The notes: generated by a model from the letters alone, not told the origin. Positions 45,057-57,388 are shown, counted from the first letter of the stretch. The stretch is DNA of 64,000 nucleotides from Aphrophora alni (GCA_963513935.1 OY740766.1:3502001-3566000); one strand, 5' to 3'. Made by a program: numbers and translations.

Positions 45057-47139
45057 AAACCAAAAACAACCTTATCTGGAAAGCTAGATTTTGTTAAAAT
45101 ACGGTTCACGCAGAGGACGAGTTTATAGCACAGGCAAAGTAAGTTTGGCCCTATTTATAAATGTATAAATACTTTAAAAAACTAGGATCATGTTCATTTT
45201 AAATTTAGCCTTACAATATTCAAACTGTGAGATGTTTGGTTTTTAGGAGGACCTTTGTGTAATGTTTCTGCACCCTTTATTTTGTCTTTTTTACTTATAT
45301 GAATGTTACATATATTTTTGAGACGTCAAATAGGGACATTATATCTGGTTAGTGTTTCAGACAGTTAGTGCACAGTTTAAAATAATTGATTAATCAATAA
45401 AAACCATAAAGCAATTGATTAATTGTTAATTATACTGATGTTGTGTTAATGTATTACTCGGGACGAAATTTTAATTATAAATGTAAATACTGGATTGGGA
45501 AGGTTAGGGGTGGGGGTGGGGGGGGGTAATGGGTTATGCATTAACATTGACTTAATCTGGTTTGAGATATTAAACTCCAAATCAAGTTGGTAATGTCAAG
45601 TCTGGTATTGGAGTTCGTTTGTCACCCTCTCCCACCCTCAACGCGTGTTGGTTATATTAACTAAGATTGGTTAGGGATGAAATACGACCCCTTGTTTATT
45701 GCATCCAATAGTTGTTTCATTATTCTTTTAAAACACAATCAATTCCCCAACATTCAAACTGTAGGCTACACACAACTAAAATAGTAAACAATCGTGAAAT
45801 ATTTGTTATTCTATTCTTATAGATTAGGGCAACGTTTAAAAAGTCCAATAAAAAAAAAACGAATATTAATTTGAATTATAGTTATATTGTCATTAAAACA
45901 ATTTTAATCTAAATATTGAATTTTCGTGAAACACCTCACACTTCCCAACAAACTAATTCAAACCAGTCCCAACTGAAGAACTGGTTCATTATTTCGTTGT
46001 ATTGTTTCAAAATGTGGAAATTAGAGAAATAAACGGTTGCAAAAACATTGCGCAAACGTTTTCACTCACCAAATGAAAATATTAATCAAAACTATAAAGA
46101 AAATGAATTTTATGTTTTTTTTTATTTATACTATATGTAGCTTGACGTACCAAACGATTTATCATCTAAAATTTATTCAACAATTTTGTTTTACAATAAT
46201 TGCGTCTTTTTTTCTGTTCCTCTTTAATATAAATGTTAATAAATGTTAAAAAAACGGTACCAAAAGAGTGTAAAAACTTTCTCACACTCCCATTTCCAAT
46301 CGCAAAAGTCTCAAATAAACTTCCATTAACAGTCGTTGTAAGTCAAAATGTTTTAGAATTTTTTTTATATTTAGAGAAGGCCTAAATTTGATAGTTTGTA
46401 TCACAACTTGTAAATAATATTGATTGAAATTGAGATTTTAATGACTGTAAGATATTTTGTTGGCATTTTGTACACAGGTTTGGCAATCTTCACATTTTTA
46501 TAAAATTTGAACGGATTCTGTTTCGCGAACATCCTGATACCTGATTTGCGTGTGTTTTTTTTACCGAACTTACGAATTTAATTTTGAAATAGATTGCGAT
46601 CGATACGTTTTATTTTGACTACATGTGAGTAAAATTGTGTACAAATTGTTGAAACAGATTTTTATAAAAATAAATTTTCTGTTTTTCCTTATGACAGCTG
46701 TCCCCAAGTTTTGGATGATCAAAAAATAAAATAAATAAAAAACCTTAGCTATGACTAAGATATGTCAATACACCAAATTTCATTAAAATCGGTCCACGCA
46801 GACGACAGATACACAGAGAGATAATTTTTAAAAAAACAAAATTTTTTGGATTGGGGAGATTTGACATCTATATTTTGATGCATCACGTACTGTACAGTAA
46901 ATGTAACAAAGTGAAAGTTCTATGACTACATAACACAACAATACTACATCCCTTAAAGGTAGGCAACACTTTATATCGCACTGTATTGTTTTGTTGAAGG
47001 GGCTTTACCTATCATCTTTGTCTAGATCGCATTCGTCCTAGGTGTGCGCAATGTCGCACATTAAGATATGAACATCGGTATATACACGCACACACGATAG
47101 CTTTCAGTCTGATTGTTTGACTCAATACTGAATTTGAAT
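45057..47139. other. Intronic, mostly featureless
   Basis: F1-like text at 45225-45280 (gatgtttggtttttaggagg, gtgtaatgtttctgcac) and 46740-46830 (ccaaatttcattaaaatcgg). A G-rich run at 45508-45526. Remainder AT-rich. Confidence 0.45.
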
Positions 47140-47300
47140 TTTAAGTCCTCTGGGGCTCGGTTACAGTGAGTACGAATATAGCAATACCGACGTCCTAGCT
47201 GGATCCACACATTCCTCCATCTAGTCTTGGATTAGATCACTCTCATCTTTTATTGACCAACGCTTGTTCGCTTCCTACCCGGAAGTATTAGAGTGATATT
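47140..47300 (+). repeat. Dispersed repeat family F2 copy
   Basis: cctagctggatccacac, ggattagatcactctcatct, ttgaccaacgcttgttc and ggaagtattagag match the 152-bp unit and the copies at 52740 and 55880. Confidence 0.6.
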
Positions 47301-48829
47301 GTTTTGTTTTTTTAAACTCGATGATGACTGCGAGATTTTTATAAAAAAAAAAAAATAAAAAAATAAAAAAAAAATTGAAAGGTGACTTTAAGAGTACGGG
47401 AAAAATGAAGGTACACAGAAGTAATGTTGGATAGGGTTATTGGTTTTATAAGTATCTAGGGATCATGTTTACACCTTAAAAAAAAAACTTCTGCAGTAAA
47501 AATACTATGTGGAAAACATTACAGTCAAAGATAATATTTCAGTTTGAGTATTTACAAACTCAGTATTTGAAGCGACCTGCTACATATCGGGCTCAGTTTG
47601 AGGTTTAGAGTTTGAAGGTTTTCAAATTTTAACAAATGTTTTCACTTCCATGTTTTCAGATGATAATGTTGTACATAGTTTTTTAGAAATAAATTTTAAA
47701 TATATTATAAAACATTTACATTTACAAGATAGAATATTGCCAAAGAATTTACATGAGCAAATTATTTGCAAGATAGCCTAATGTTTCGCCGTAATTTGGA
47801 GAAAAGTACAGATAATTTGAAGATGTGTACAGTGTAAATCAGGTTGGATCGTGTAAATAGGTCTCAAAAACAAAAAATCAGTAAACTAGATTTACTTTTG
47901 ACACACGGTTTATATACAAAGAGTGGGACTTTACCCCTTAAAAGTAGAGCAGACAGGGAAGAAAAGAAAATAGAATATATTTTGTATAATTTTCGGGAGA
48001 AGGAAAACGTTGGGACATTTTTAGAGTAATTTTCTAACTTTAGATGAAATTATAAATGCTGTTTTATGGGTAGATTCCTGGTGGATTAGAAATTAAGATA
48101 TATAATATATTGGGGAAAAATTGGTAAAAATAGTATTGAAATATAGACACAAACTTATTTTGAAATTTAATTATTAATATAATTTTGAAGAATTATATTT
48201 TTCTTATGTTGCCAACCTGGGTTTACATTTTATTTTATTGTAGGTAATTCTATTTTATTTTCAATTTACAACAATAGAAAAATTCCTATTTTATAAGGAA
48301 ATTAAAATCTTGTGAAAGGTAAATTATCCAAATGTAAATAAAAATTCGAGTCGAAAATATTGATGTAAATTCTTATATTTTGTTCTTTTTATGACACAAT
48401 TTTAGATTAGTAGGTTTATAAATGATTTAAATTGTATACAAAGGAAAATTATATTCAACTTATAGGAAAATTTAATGAGATCAGTAGAATTTTATGTAGT
48501 GATACCGCAATCAGGTTAGAAGTATTAATGTTGTATTAGGTGACGATTAACTACTCAAGTGGAGTAGTGAGACTTAGACTGGGCTTTGGGAGTAGTAAAT
48601 CTTGGAGAAAAGACAGTAGAGTAGTGTCACGGAGAACTTTGTAGATTTAAAGCACGAGTCAGATCTTTCAAAACTTAACAGTACTTGTGGTTGCTTCACA
48701 ACACAATGCACACGTTTTGAGTAGTTCGGTATTAAAATGTTCAAATTTTAAAAAGAAGAAATATATCGTTTACTGGAAAAAATGAGCAGAAGTGAAACAA
48801 ATGAAAAAACTGAGGTGATTGCCAGTTTT
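47301..48829. other. Intronic, nothing recognised
   Basis: A-runs at 47340-47375; otherwise AT-rich without features. Confidence 0.45.
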
Positions 48830-48985
48830 GATTTATTTATTTATTGCAGTGTCTCAATTGTGGCAGTTCCCCAGGTCCTAGCTGACTTTACACTTTCTAG
48901 TCTTGTTTCTTACATCCCTTTCCAGTCTTCCCAACTCTTGTTCATTTCCTACCTTAGTGGTATTAGAGAACTACTGGTTTTGTGT
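48830..48985 (+). repeat. Dispersed repeat family F2 copy
   Basis: ccaggtcctagctgac, tctagtcttgtttcttacat, cccaactcttgttcatttcc, ggtattagagaac: the same order as 47140. The small frames here are repeat-derived. Confidence 0.55.
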
Positions 48986-49459
48986 TTTTATATTAAAAAT
49001 AAAAATTAAGACGATTTCACCTTTAAACCACACGAAAATACGCATGAACTTAAACTATGTCCTTAGTAATTATTGTAAGATAATTAAAAAATTTACGTCA
49101 TTTTAAAACACCACAGAATCTTCAAGGGTATCGGATATTAACTTCTTTTGAAATTCATAAAACATTGCCAGTAATCCTAATTCATTATACGTTACGGTAT
49201 TAATATATTGTTATTATAACCGTAATCATTTTATTATTTTAAAATTAGCTGTGTATGTACTAAAGTAAAGTGAATTCTTACAAAGTTTCCAATTTAAAAT
49301 AAATCTGTTATACAGTATAAGATGACAATGTAAGATTTAATGAGGGTGTATTCCATTATAACGCCGAGATATGGGCAGAAAAAAAGCATTATCCCCCAAA
49401 TAAATAGTTAATGTATGAAAAATTAAAGATATCATACTTTCAAAAAATTTGTTCTAATA
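48986..49459. other. Intronic, nothing recognised
   Basis: AT-rich DNA without features. Confidence 0.45.
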
Positions 49460-50255
49460 TACCGGGTGTTTCAAAATGAATATCTCGGTTTTAAGGCCTT
49501 GTAATATTTATTACATTCAACTTACAATTGTAAATAATACATCAAATAAAAGAGCAACTCAAACAGTTTTCTTGTACACCTGTGCCCATGCATTGTTTCC
49601 TCTGTCTTCCGTTAGAAAGCTCTATTACCAAAGATGGTGACTAGATTGGTGACAAGTGATAATGGCATCCGTAGATGGTACCATCAGTTTGAAGACACCG
49701 GCTGCTTTTGCAAAGGAAGAGTACAGGACGACCAAGAGTGACTTAAGAACGAGTGAGAGAATCTTTCACGAGTAGCCCCAAGAAATCAGTTAGGAAAGCT
49801 AGTCGTGAATTAGCAAGTCCAGTGACGTCTGTGTGGAGAGGCTTACAACTACGTCCTTATCGTTTGCAGTTATTACAAGCTCTAAAGCTATAGTCTACTG
49901 TTTATTGCCAACTTTGCAAAAGATATGTTGATCAAGATTATATCTGGATCGTGTCGTCCAGTGACAAATCGATATCTCACCTAAGTGGACATAAAGGTTG
50001 TTGTGTATTGTGCCACGTCTACCAGTTGACCTACAGGATTGAACCAGTTGTTGCAACAATTACTCCAGACAGGCTGATCAAAGTTTGGGACGAACTCGGT
50101 GTCTACAGTGAGACGAATGTTGCTCACATTGAACACTTGTAGGAAAAACTGTCTGAGTTGCTCTTTTATTTGATGTATTATTTATGATTGTAAGTTAAAT
50201 GTAATAAATACTACAAAGCCTTAAAACCCATATATTCATTTTGAAACACCCCGTA
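49460..50255 (+). mobile_element. Tc1/mariner-superfamily deletion derivative with ~112-bp terminal inverted repeats
   Basis: The left end taccgggtgtttcaaaatga (49460) and the right end (reverse complement tacggggtgtttcaaaatga, ending 50255) begin inverted repeats of about 112 bp that agree at roughly nine positions in ten. TA flanks both ends (49458-49459, 50256-50257), the expected target duplication. The interior holds broken transposase text (49664-50142). With 796 bp in total it cannot encode a full enzyme and could move only in trans. Confidence 0.85.
49664..50142 (+). pseudogene. Broken Tc1/mariner-like transposase with internal deletion
   Basis: Four readable pieces in different frames: GIRRWYHQFEDTGCFCKG (49664-49741, DNA-binding part), then SPKKSVRKASRELASPVTSV with QLRPYRLQLLQALK (49753-49893), then VDQDYIWIVSSSDKSISHLS (about 49928-49985), and finally RIEPVVATITPDRLIKVWDE closing with AHIEHL and a stop at 50140-50142. 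The family I recall has SDEATFHLSG with the first catalytic Asp at the third piece; here it reads SDKSISHLSG. The rest of the catalytic core up to the C-terminus is deleted. Stops and frameshifts make it non-functional. Confidence 0.8.
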
Positions 50256-50379
50256 TAGTTGGGTTTGTTTTGTATGGACGTAAAAAGTTATAACATTGTT
50301 GTGCGCTGTTTATTTTTTGATTGGATTTATCCCAACAATCTCGGAGTTTCTCATACTTCAAAAAGTTGATCTCATAATC

Positions 50380-51010
50380 GATTAATTGGGGGGGGTTTAT
50401 CGAATATTATTTATTTCCACTCGACGATATCGATAATGAGATTGTTTCTAATGCGACAAATGAATAATTAAATCCGACAAAAAATGCGGTAAAAATGATT
50501 TAAAACCAATATTAACCATAACAATATTAACAATAAAATATTATAAAATAATTAGTGAAGGAATAATTCATATTTTAACAAAAATAATCCGAGCGCGAAT
50601 CATTAGCGGCTTAATGATATGTCGACCTGTAAATAAATTGTCTTTTAATCTGTCAAAATTTTTACGTTCAGTGGAAAAAAAATTAAATTAGTCATCTACA
50701 CATATCAATCATAGATGCATTTGATTTTAAAGCGAGAACAATTGTAACACGGTCGCGCTAGGTGTAATCCAAAATAATCCATCCGCAATTCATTGATTAG
50801 GCCCGGGGTTCGCTAAGCTCAGTTAGGCCGCGTGCTAATCACCGACGTGTCCCTATCTAATTACATATGCAACGGGAATTTTATATGTATAAAGCCGGGA
50901 CTAGTCACGGCTGGTAAACTCGTCACGGCAGATTGTCAATTAAATACGTGTTTGTTGGCAATTCCATGTTTTAAAGAAAAACTGTCATGTGACAGTGTAA
51001 TGCGTAGTGT
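50380..51010. promoter_or_regulatory. Candidate intronic enhancer with TAATCC cluster
   Basis: A non-repetitive, CpG-richer block. On the plus strand TAATCC occurs at 50585-50590, 50765-50770 and 50775-50780. CTAATC is at 50835-50840 and, on the minus strand, at 50795-50800. TAATCT (about 50646) and TAATTA (about 50858) are also present. TAATCC is the preferred site of K50 homeodomains (Pitx, Otx, Gsc), so self-regulation is conceivable. It lies about 15-16 kb upstream of the terminal exon. Function is inference; the evidence is site density and composition only. Confidence 0.35.
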
Positions 51011-52739
51011 GATTGGTGGGAATTATTATTGCAATGACTTTCTGTATTCTTTCCAATTTTCAAAATTAACAGAAGCGGGTTTTGATTAAATATAAGTACA
51101 ATATGAAGGTTTATGATAAAAAACAAATGTGACAAACAGCGTGTTCAAAATTTATGGTTCGCGAGTATATTGGATAAAACAAACTGTCGTAAACGGCTCT
51201 TGTAAAAAGTTTTTCCAATTTGTTAACGAAAAGAAACATTTTCATTTATATATGATTTGCCATATTGGTTTGGGTTACAAACTTTCATATTTGAATGGAA
51301 TAGCATCTTCATTTTTAGGATGGAGTCCATTTTCACGGTTTGACTAATTTCTCGTGACAACAGCATTGGTGAGGTGTAACCAATACACTGTGTTTTTCTA
51401 AGGGGTTTGAGCAAAATCCAATCGAAATATGTACATTTTTAGAAAACAAAAAATGAAATTTTGTGTTTTGGTTTTATAATGGGTATGATTTTGAATCCAA
51501 AATCAACTCATCATATCCCTCAAACATACAAAATATACCCGAAAATCCATTCACTAGTTAATTCACAGAAAGATAGTCTTAGAAAATTCAATTTTAAAAT
51601 TTATCCAAGAAATAAAAATAGCAAAATATCTGTAAACAATGTGAAAAACTAAATTACTGGGTGTTTACGAATACAGAAAAAGTTTGAACAAATAACAGCG
51701 GAGAAATAAGAATTAGAATTCAAGAATTGGTCAGTTTAACAACAACAAAATTTTGTTTGTATTCCAATTTTTTTCTCCACTAAAAAACTCGTCTACAGGG
51801 GTGATGTCAAAGTATTGAAATTAAGACTTACATTTTTGTAACACTATTAAATCAATTATAGCTTTAAAATTATGTATATGTAAAATTAAGAGTAACACAC
51901 ATTTGTTTTCACGAATAAAAGAAGTGAATTTTTGCAAAAAGTTTTTTTAATCACATAACCATAAAATTTAAAAAAACAAAACAAATATGAACTAATGGAA
52001 AGAAACTCATTTATAGAAAATCTTTTGGATTCGGGGCTTATTAATTTTTAAATAAATATAATCAACAAGGCTGTTGTAAAGGAGGTTAAATAAAAAAAAA
52101 AAGAAGTATTTTCAAGGGTGTTTTTTGTGTTTTAATAAAATCAAATTTGTGACAATTCTTTATATACTCAGTTTGAAGTTTTATATGTCAACTCCTTAAG
52201 TTGTGTTTTGTGTTATTTTTTGATGGTCTTAAAATAGTTTAACTTTTAACGTAGTGCAGAGAAATGTAAGTAATGATTAAAAGAATTGATTTGGACTTTT
52301 CACGAAAATTCTGTTTTGAAGGTCACTATTAAAACTTTTCACTTGCCAATCAGGTTGACTCCCGAATCGCAATTTTTGATGATTTGACTTTGTTTTGGAC
52401 AGCCTATATGAAAAAGTTTGTACCAATTGGTTGAATGTTTTCTTGACAATTATTTTGTAACGTTAAATTTAAGTTACAACTTAGGCTCTTCCAAAATATT
52501 TATTAAAATGTTGATGAAGGTAGGACACAAACATTCTATATGAACTTATCTTTATTAACAAATACATGGGTAAAACTCCGCAACACAGCATTATATTCTC
52601 GTGGTAAATAGTGTTTTAAAGACTATCTTAGGTAGATGTCAAATATACATTTGTGTTACTATTTTGATTTGTGAATGACCGAGTGTGTGTGTGTGTGTGA
52701 GAAAGTTAGTGCAATGTTTTTAATCTGCTTAACATTTGG
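51011..52739. other. Intronic, decayed F1, otherwise nothing
   Basis: 52370-52440 (gatgatttgactttgttttg; aaaaagtttgtacc) and 52680-52720 (gtgtgtgagaaagttagtgc) are F1 text. Short frames at 51129-51652 have no recognisable content. Confidence 0.4.
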
Positions 52740-52930
52740 GGCGTTTAAATCTCCGCAGTGGAACACTTATATTGAGTTTGGATGCGACAATCCCGACACA
52801 TCATAAACTTCATCTACACCCTTCCTTCATCATGTACTCTTGCGGTAGATTCCTTTCATTCACTTTCCTATCAGTTCTTTCTCCAACCCTTGTTCTCTTC
52901 CGACTTTGAGGATTTTTTTTTAATTGGAGG
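52740..52930 (+). repeat. Dispersed repeat family F2 copy
   Basis: gatgcgacaatcccgacaca, ttcactttcctatcag, ctccaacccttgttctcttc and cgactttgaggatttttttt match the F2 order. Confidence 0.55.
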
Positions 52931-52933
52931 ATT

Positions 52934-53361
52934 TTTCACAGTGGACAGAAATATTTTAACATCCTAACCTAATCTAACCTAACCTAACCTAACCTAACCT
53001 AACCTAACCTAACCTAACCTAACCTAACCTAACCTAACCTAACCTAACCTAACATAACCTAACCTAACCTAACCTAACCTAACCTAACATAACCTAACCT
53101 AACCTAACCTAACCTAACATAACCTAACCTAACCTAACCTAACCTAACCTAACCTAACCTAACCTAACCTAACCTAACCTAACCTAACCTAACCTAACCT
53201 AACCTAACCTAACCTAACCTAACCTAACCTAACCTAACCTAACCTAACCTAACCTAACCTAACCTAACCTAACCTAACCTAACCTAACCTAACCTAACCT
53301 AACTTAACCTAACCTAACCTAACCTAATCGTATTGTTTCACAGTGGACAGAAATATTTTAA
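52934..53361. repeat. Telomeric (CCTAA)n array flanked by a perfect 26-bp direct repeat
   Basis: tttcacagtggacagaaata... occurs identically at 52934-52959 and 53336-53361 (26 bp). Between them lies a (CCTAA)n tract of about 365 bp (52963-53327) with only a few variants (AATCT, CATAA, CTTAA). The left copy is the natural continuation of the F2 repeat before it, so the right copy is the duplicated target. The low divergence of the tract suggests a young insertion. Confidence 0.92.
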
Positions 53362-54579
53362 AGCATTCATTGGTTAAACAAATAATATAAAACATTTAAA
53401 ATAGTTATTTCTTCCGTTCTTCATTGCTGATAATGTAATTATAATAAATAAAATATAAATTGTATGAATAGACCATGGTTAGTTTGCTACCGATATGAAC
53501 CTTTTAAACACATGTTTTGTGTGCAATGAGAATAATATTGTGAAACAAAAGTTTTGTGAAGACTGGATACGTGTGTTACTGTAAGAGAAACTAAAGAAAA
53601 ATCGTCATAATATGTGAGCATAGTTAGACGCCATTTTAAAATTAAAACTTACTTTAATATCGTAATTTTATTCTTCTTTATAACACTATAATATTGTTAT
53701 AAATAGAAAACCTGTATTTAATATTTAGAAACCATGTATATTAGAATAATCTGTATAAAAATCTCAATAGACATTTATTTATCTATTTTTTCTATCTCTG
53801 TTCATTCTTCCTTTATTATATAATATATATATATTTGTTTTCAAAGTGCTTCAGTATTCTACATAGTTAACTTAAAATGCTGGAGTGATGATTGATTTTG
53901 TTTCCTAAACATATATTACTTCCTAAATATTATTAAATTTTTTACAACTGCCAAAAACGCATAGCAAAGTTTTAATTTGTTCTTAAATATTTTACGCATC
54001 TTTCAGCGAAAATAAAAAAATTAATTTTAAATTAAAAATTAAATTATGGGGTTTTCACGTACTATAGATAACATTAAAAAAAATTTGTTTCTTGAAAATA
54101 ATAATAGGCTATTTGTTGTTCTTTGTTTTGATTTTAAAAATGTATTCTTAGTTTAAATTAAACAACATCTGTTTTGGCCCGATTTATGTTTCATGAATTG
54201 CAGCTGTCACCTATTTTAGTAGCTCGAACTTTTTCCCCCACAAAAATTACTGACATAGAAAAAGGAAAGTAAATAATAATTATTTTTCAGTAATATGCTT
54301 ACAGTCCCAATGTGCTAGCTGTTGGATTGGAAGGAATGGTCTTGTGACAGTGAGAATACCGGTCTGGCGCCAGTGGAGTTACTTTAAGTACATTTTGACT
54401 ATGCTGTGGAAAAAATAACTTTAATATTTCATTTAACTTTTGATATAAAAGTAAATAATTTTTCTAAACCGTAAACTTATTTAACGACTTCAAGCGATTC
54501 TGTGTACAGTATTATGTATGCTTCAGTAAATGTAGTTGTGTGAGTTTAATTTGTAATTAATTTATTTTTTGTTTTCCAG
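53362..54579. other. Intronic, mostly featureless
   Basis: AT-rich. A GC-richer patch at 54305-54390 (gctgttggattggaaggaat, accggtctggcgccagtgg) follows a TTTTTCAG acceptor-like sequence and has one open plus-strand frame for about 37 codons. Too weak to call an exon. Confidence 0.35.
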
Positions 54580-54617
54580 GAACATCGTATTTTGGAAGGA
54601 AGGAAGCTCATTGTAAT
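54580..54617 (+). other. Possible 38-nt micro-exon (weak)
   Basis: A strong acceptor context (TTTATTTTTTGTTTTCCAG) ends at 54579, and a consensus donor GTAAGTAAT begins at 54618. The 38 nt between are open in one frame (EHRILEGRKLIV). It is on the strand opposite to Pitx. Such pairs arise by chance in AT-rich DNA, and no partner exon is secure. Confidence 0.2.
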
Positions 54618-55493
54618 GTAAGTAATGTTATCATTGTAAGGGTTTAATTTGCTTCATTATTTAAAATGGTCGACACTGTATCTTTATCATTCATTATACG
54701 TTTTAACAGTTTTTTTAAATTTTCAATTTTTTACTTTTCAGTAGTTCATTGTTTAAGTTTGCATTAGTAAAATAACCTATATATCGACCCCCCCCTAAAC
54801 ATATTATTTCGCCCCTAATACATTTTAAAGTAAATAATGCACAAATGTTTTACAAATATTCTCACCGTTCATATAAAGGAAGTAATAAAAAAGTTTTATG
54901 AAAAATTACCGTGGAAAGAAAACTACAAATTCTGACTTTCAAAATTGGTTTCAAATGTTTTTACCAACTTTATACTTAAATATAGGATCTAACAACCCCC
55001 CACCCCAAACGTATTGGTCGTAATATTTATAAAAATGGACGTTTTGTTTGATAGAGAATAACAAACTGTCGGTTTTTATAAAGTTGTCAAAGTTATTAAC
55101 GAATCGTAATTTCCTTTATTTTCTGTTTTTGTACATTGTATTAGTTTGTTTATACAAATTTGTTTGGGTATATTTATATTTTACCCGAATTTTAATAAAT
55201 TAGCTTGTGCCAATTTCACAGATCGGCCATTTAGGATTATGATACCAACAACCTTTTTAACCTAAACTAAAGAAGTTTTTAGTTTTGATTAGATGACGAC
55301 AAATATGTGAAAATTGTTTTTTTTTTGGGGAAATAGTTGTGTGTTAGTTGTTTTGAATACTAAAATTGGAATAATAGTCAGATATTTTGATGCTAAAATC
55401 GCGTGATTTTTTTTTTATATGTTTTCAATCTCTAATTTTTACTAACAAGTAATTGTTTTACAATCTTGTTGAGCACTGTCGTGAAATTTACAA
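54618..55493. other. Intronic, nothing recognised
   Basis: C-runs at about 54788 and 54998; otherwise AT-rich. Confidence 0.45.
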
Positions 55494-55660
55494 TAATGAT
55501 TAGAATTTGCCCCTAACCACAATCACTAGAAACTTTAAAATAAAAACACAATTATCTGATTAATTGTGTGGAAATAATTAATAAAGAACAATTAATCAGA
55601 TAATTGTGTTTTATTTTAAAGTTTCTAGTGATTGTGGTTAGGGGCAAATACGAATCATTA
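55494..55660. repeat. Long near-perfect hairpin, arms of 62-74 bp
   Basis: The inner arms 55505-55567 and 55588-55649 are exact inverted copies except for one extra A on the left, around a 20-nt spacer. With two mismatches they extend outward to 55494 and 55660 (taatgatt). The text atttgcccctaaccacaatc marks the arm end. Such a recent, almost perfect foldback could be a MITE-like insertion or a source of hairpin small RNA. No second copy was seen in the window. Confidence 0.92.
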
Positions 55661-55869
55661 AAGTAATTGGTTTCACGGTTCGTATATATTCACGAATCAG
55701 GTTTCAATTTTCGGAATTCATGCTCTAAACTTTCATTCATATAATTTAATTGTTTTTTTTTTAAATCTTGTCAGTGTTTATATTACTACTCTTATAAGAA
55801 AGAGAGGGTAGTAGTTTTATTGATAAACAAACTCTATTATAGTTTTTACACAACAACACCCTTAATTTA
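55661..55869. other. Spacer
   Basis: Nothing recognised. Confidence 0.4.
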
Positions 55870-56110
55870 CCTTCATTGAAGTTAGAGCCGTTCCGTCCCC
55901 TCAGGGGCTTACTATAGTTGTACGCGTGTGTCAATTGACAGGGATCCTAGCTGGATCTATGGTTCTACACATTTCCCCAAAACAAAGTCTTTAGTAAGGA
56001 TCGCTATTTTGTATCTTTCCTATTAGGAAATGTTTTTCTTTTGACCAAATCTTGTTCATTTCCGACCCTGACGCTGGTTAGCGGGTTAAAATTTTATTTT
56101 TTTATAAATC
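55870..56110 (+). repeat. Dispersed repeat family F2, longest copy
   Basis: ccctcaggggcttactatag, ggatcctagctggatc, tctttcctattagg, ttttgaccaaatcttgttca, and then ccgaccctgacgctgg. Beyond it, aaatcgatgataaccgtggg resembles 47322 (actcgatgatgactgcgag), showing that F2 extends further 3'. Confidence 0.6.
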
Positions 56111-57235
56111 GATGATAACCGTGGGATTTTTCCCCTTCAGATATTTTTCATTGTAACATTATTACAGATAATCCCCTACATCCTATTATGACAGAGACGT
56201 GTATTTTTCATAATTTGTTTTTGGGGACGTTTTTGATATAAAAATATATTGGTAATTTCAAACTTAGGTGTTCAACTCCGTCAGGTTTTTATTTTTATAA
56301 ATTTAATTCTGTTGCAACAAAAAAAAACAGACAAATTCATCACCGACATTAATGACAAAAATCTAAAGTATACAAATTATATTTGTTTAGTTAAAGTAGG
56401 CTGTGTTTCAACTGTTTAATGTCGTAAAACCACTGATTAAATACGTTCATTAAAATGTTTTATTATAGTCATATACGCAGTCTCTCTGTTTTTTTTTCTT
56501 TAACACTTGTAAAAAACAAAATATGCTACATGGAACCTAGTCAACTTCCATTGTTGCCAACCACTAGTACAAAATATAGGAACATTGTCCACCCATGAAA
56601 ACATAAAGATCAAGTTTTTTTTTTTATACGTATATAACTAATTTTAATTACTTTTATTTTCAAAGCAAAATCCATTTCTTTTAAATTAAAAAAAAAATCT
56701 TTTTACATTATAATTAATAAAAAAAAAAAACCAAATATTTCTACTGTAAAATACTTTTGAATGTGTTATTTTTAAATACATATTCGATACCAGCAGTTGT
56801 AAGTTGTAAATGGAATTGCTGAGCCAGGACGTGTCTTATTTGATTTGCCAATATTTAAGGGAACTGGAATTAAGGATTTTTTTCTTTATGAGAGTAGATT
56901 ATCACGGTCTTCATATTTGGATACAATTAACGGTACTTTAACTTGAAACACTGCATAATTATTAAAAACAAAAAAAAATGTTAACGGTCCAAAAATTTGA
57001 AACTGTTTTAACTACCATAGATATGCTGTTAAAAGATCATATAAAAATCAATGGGTGTAAGAAGTTATCCATAGAGTGATTTTCAGTTTAATTCAATTCA
57101 TATAATCTATTGGGTTTTTAAATTTTTTATAAAACGTGGCATTTTTGTAAAGTTTAACAAACAAATTCTAAGGAGGCTGGATCATAATTCATCACACGTA
57201 ACTAAACGCTGCCCAAAATCTCATTTCTACTTTCT
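56111..57235. other. Intronic, nothing recognised
   Basis: AT-rich with several A- and T-runs; no features. Confidence 0.45.
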
Positions 57236-57388
57236 CTGACAGAATAGAGAAAGTTATGTGATGGTTCGAAAATCCACTTCCAGTTTTTGCGCGTATATTT
57301 GTTTTCCAGATCTTTGAGTAATGATGTTTTAACACTGCTCATACAGAACGTACTTAAATTCGTTTATAACGAAAGATTACTGATTTTT
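57236..57388 (+). repeat. F1 fragment
   Basis: agaatagagaaagttatgtg and gatggttcgaaaatccactt, then tttttgcgcg, as in the F1 copies at 11187 and 23715. Confidence 0.5.

Noticed and set aside
52963..53327. CCTAA array as a true chromosome end
   Set aside because: It is bounded on both sides by ordinary DNA with a duplicated 26-mer, so it is interstitial.
54306..54400. Possible exon after a TTTTTCAG acceptor
   Set aside because: Open frame of only about 37 codons, no clear donor, no recognisable residues.
57264..57276. tRNA B-box-like word ggttcgaaaatcc
   Set aside because: One base too long between the conserved parts, no A box or cloverleaf upstream, and it lies in an F1 copy.
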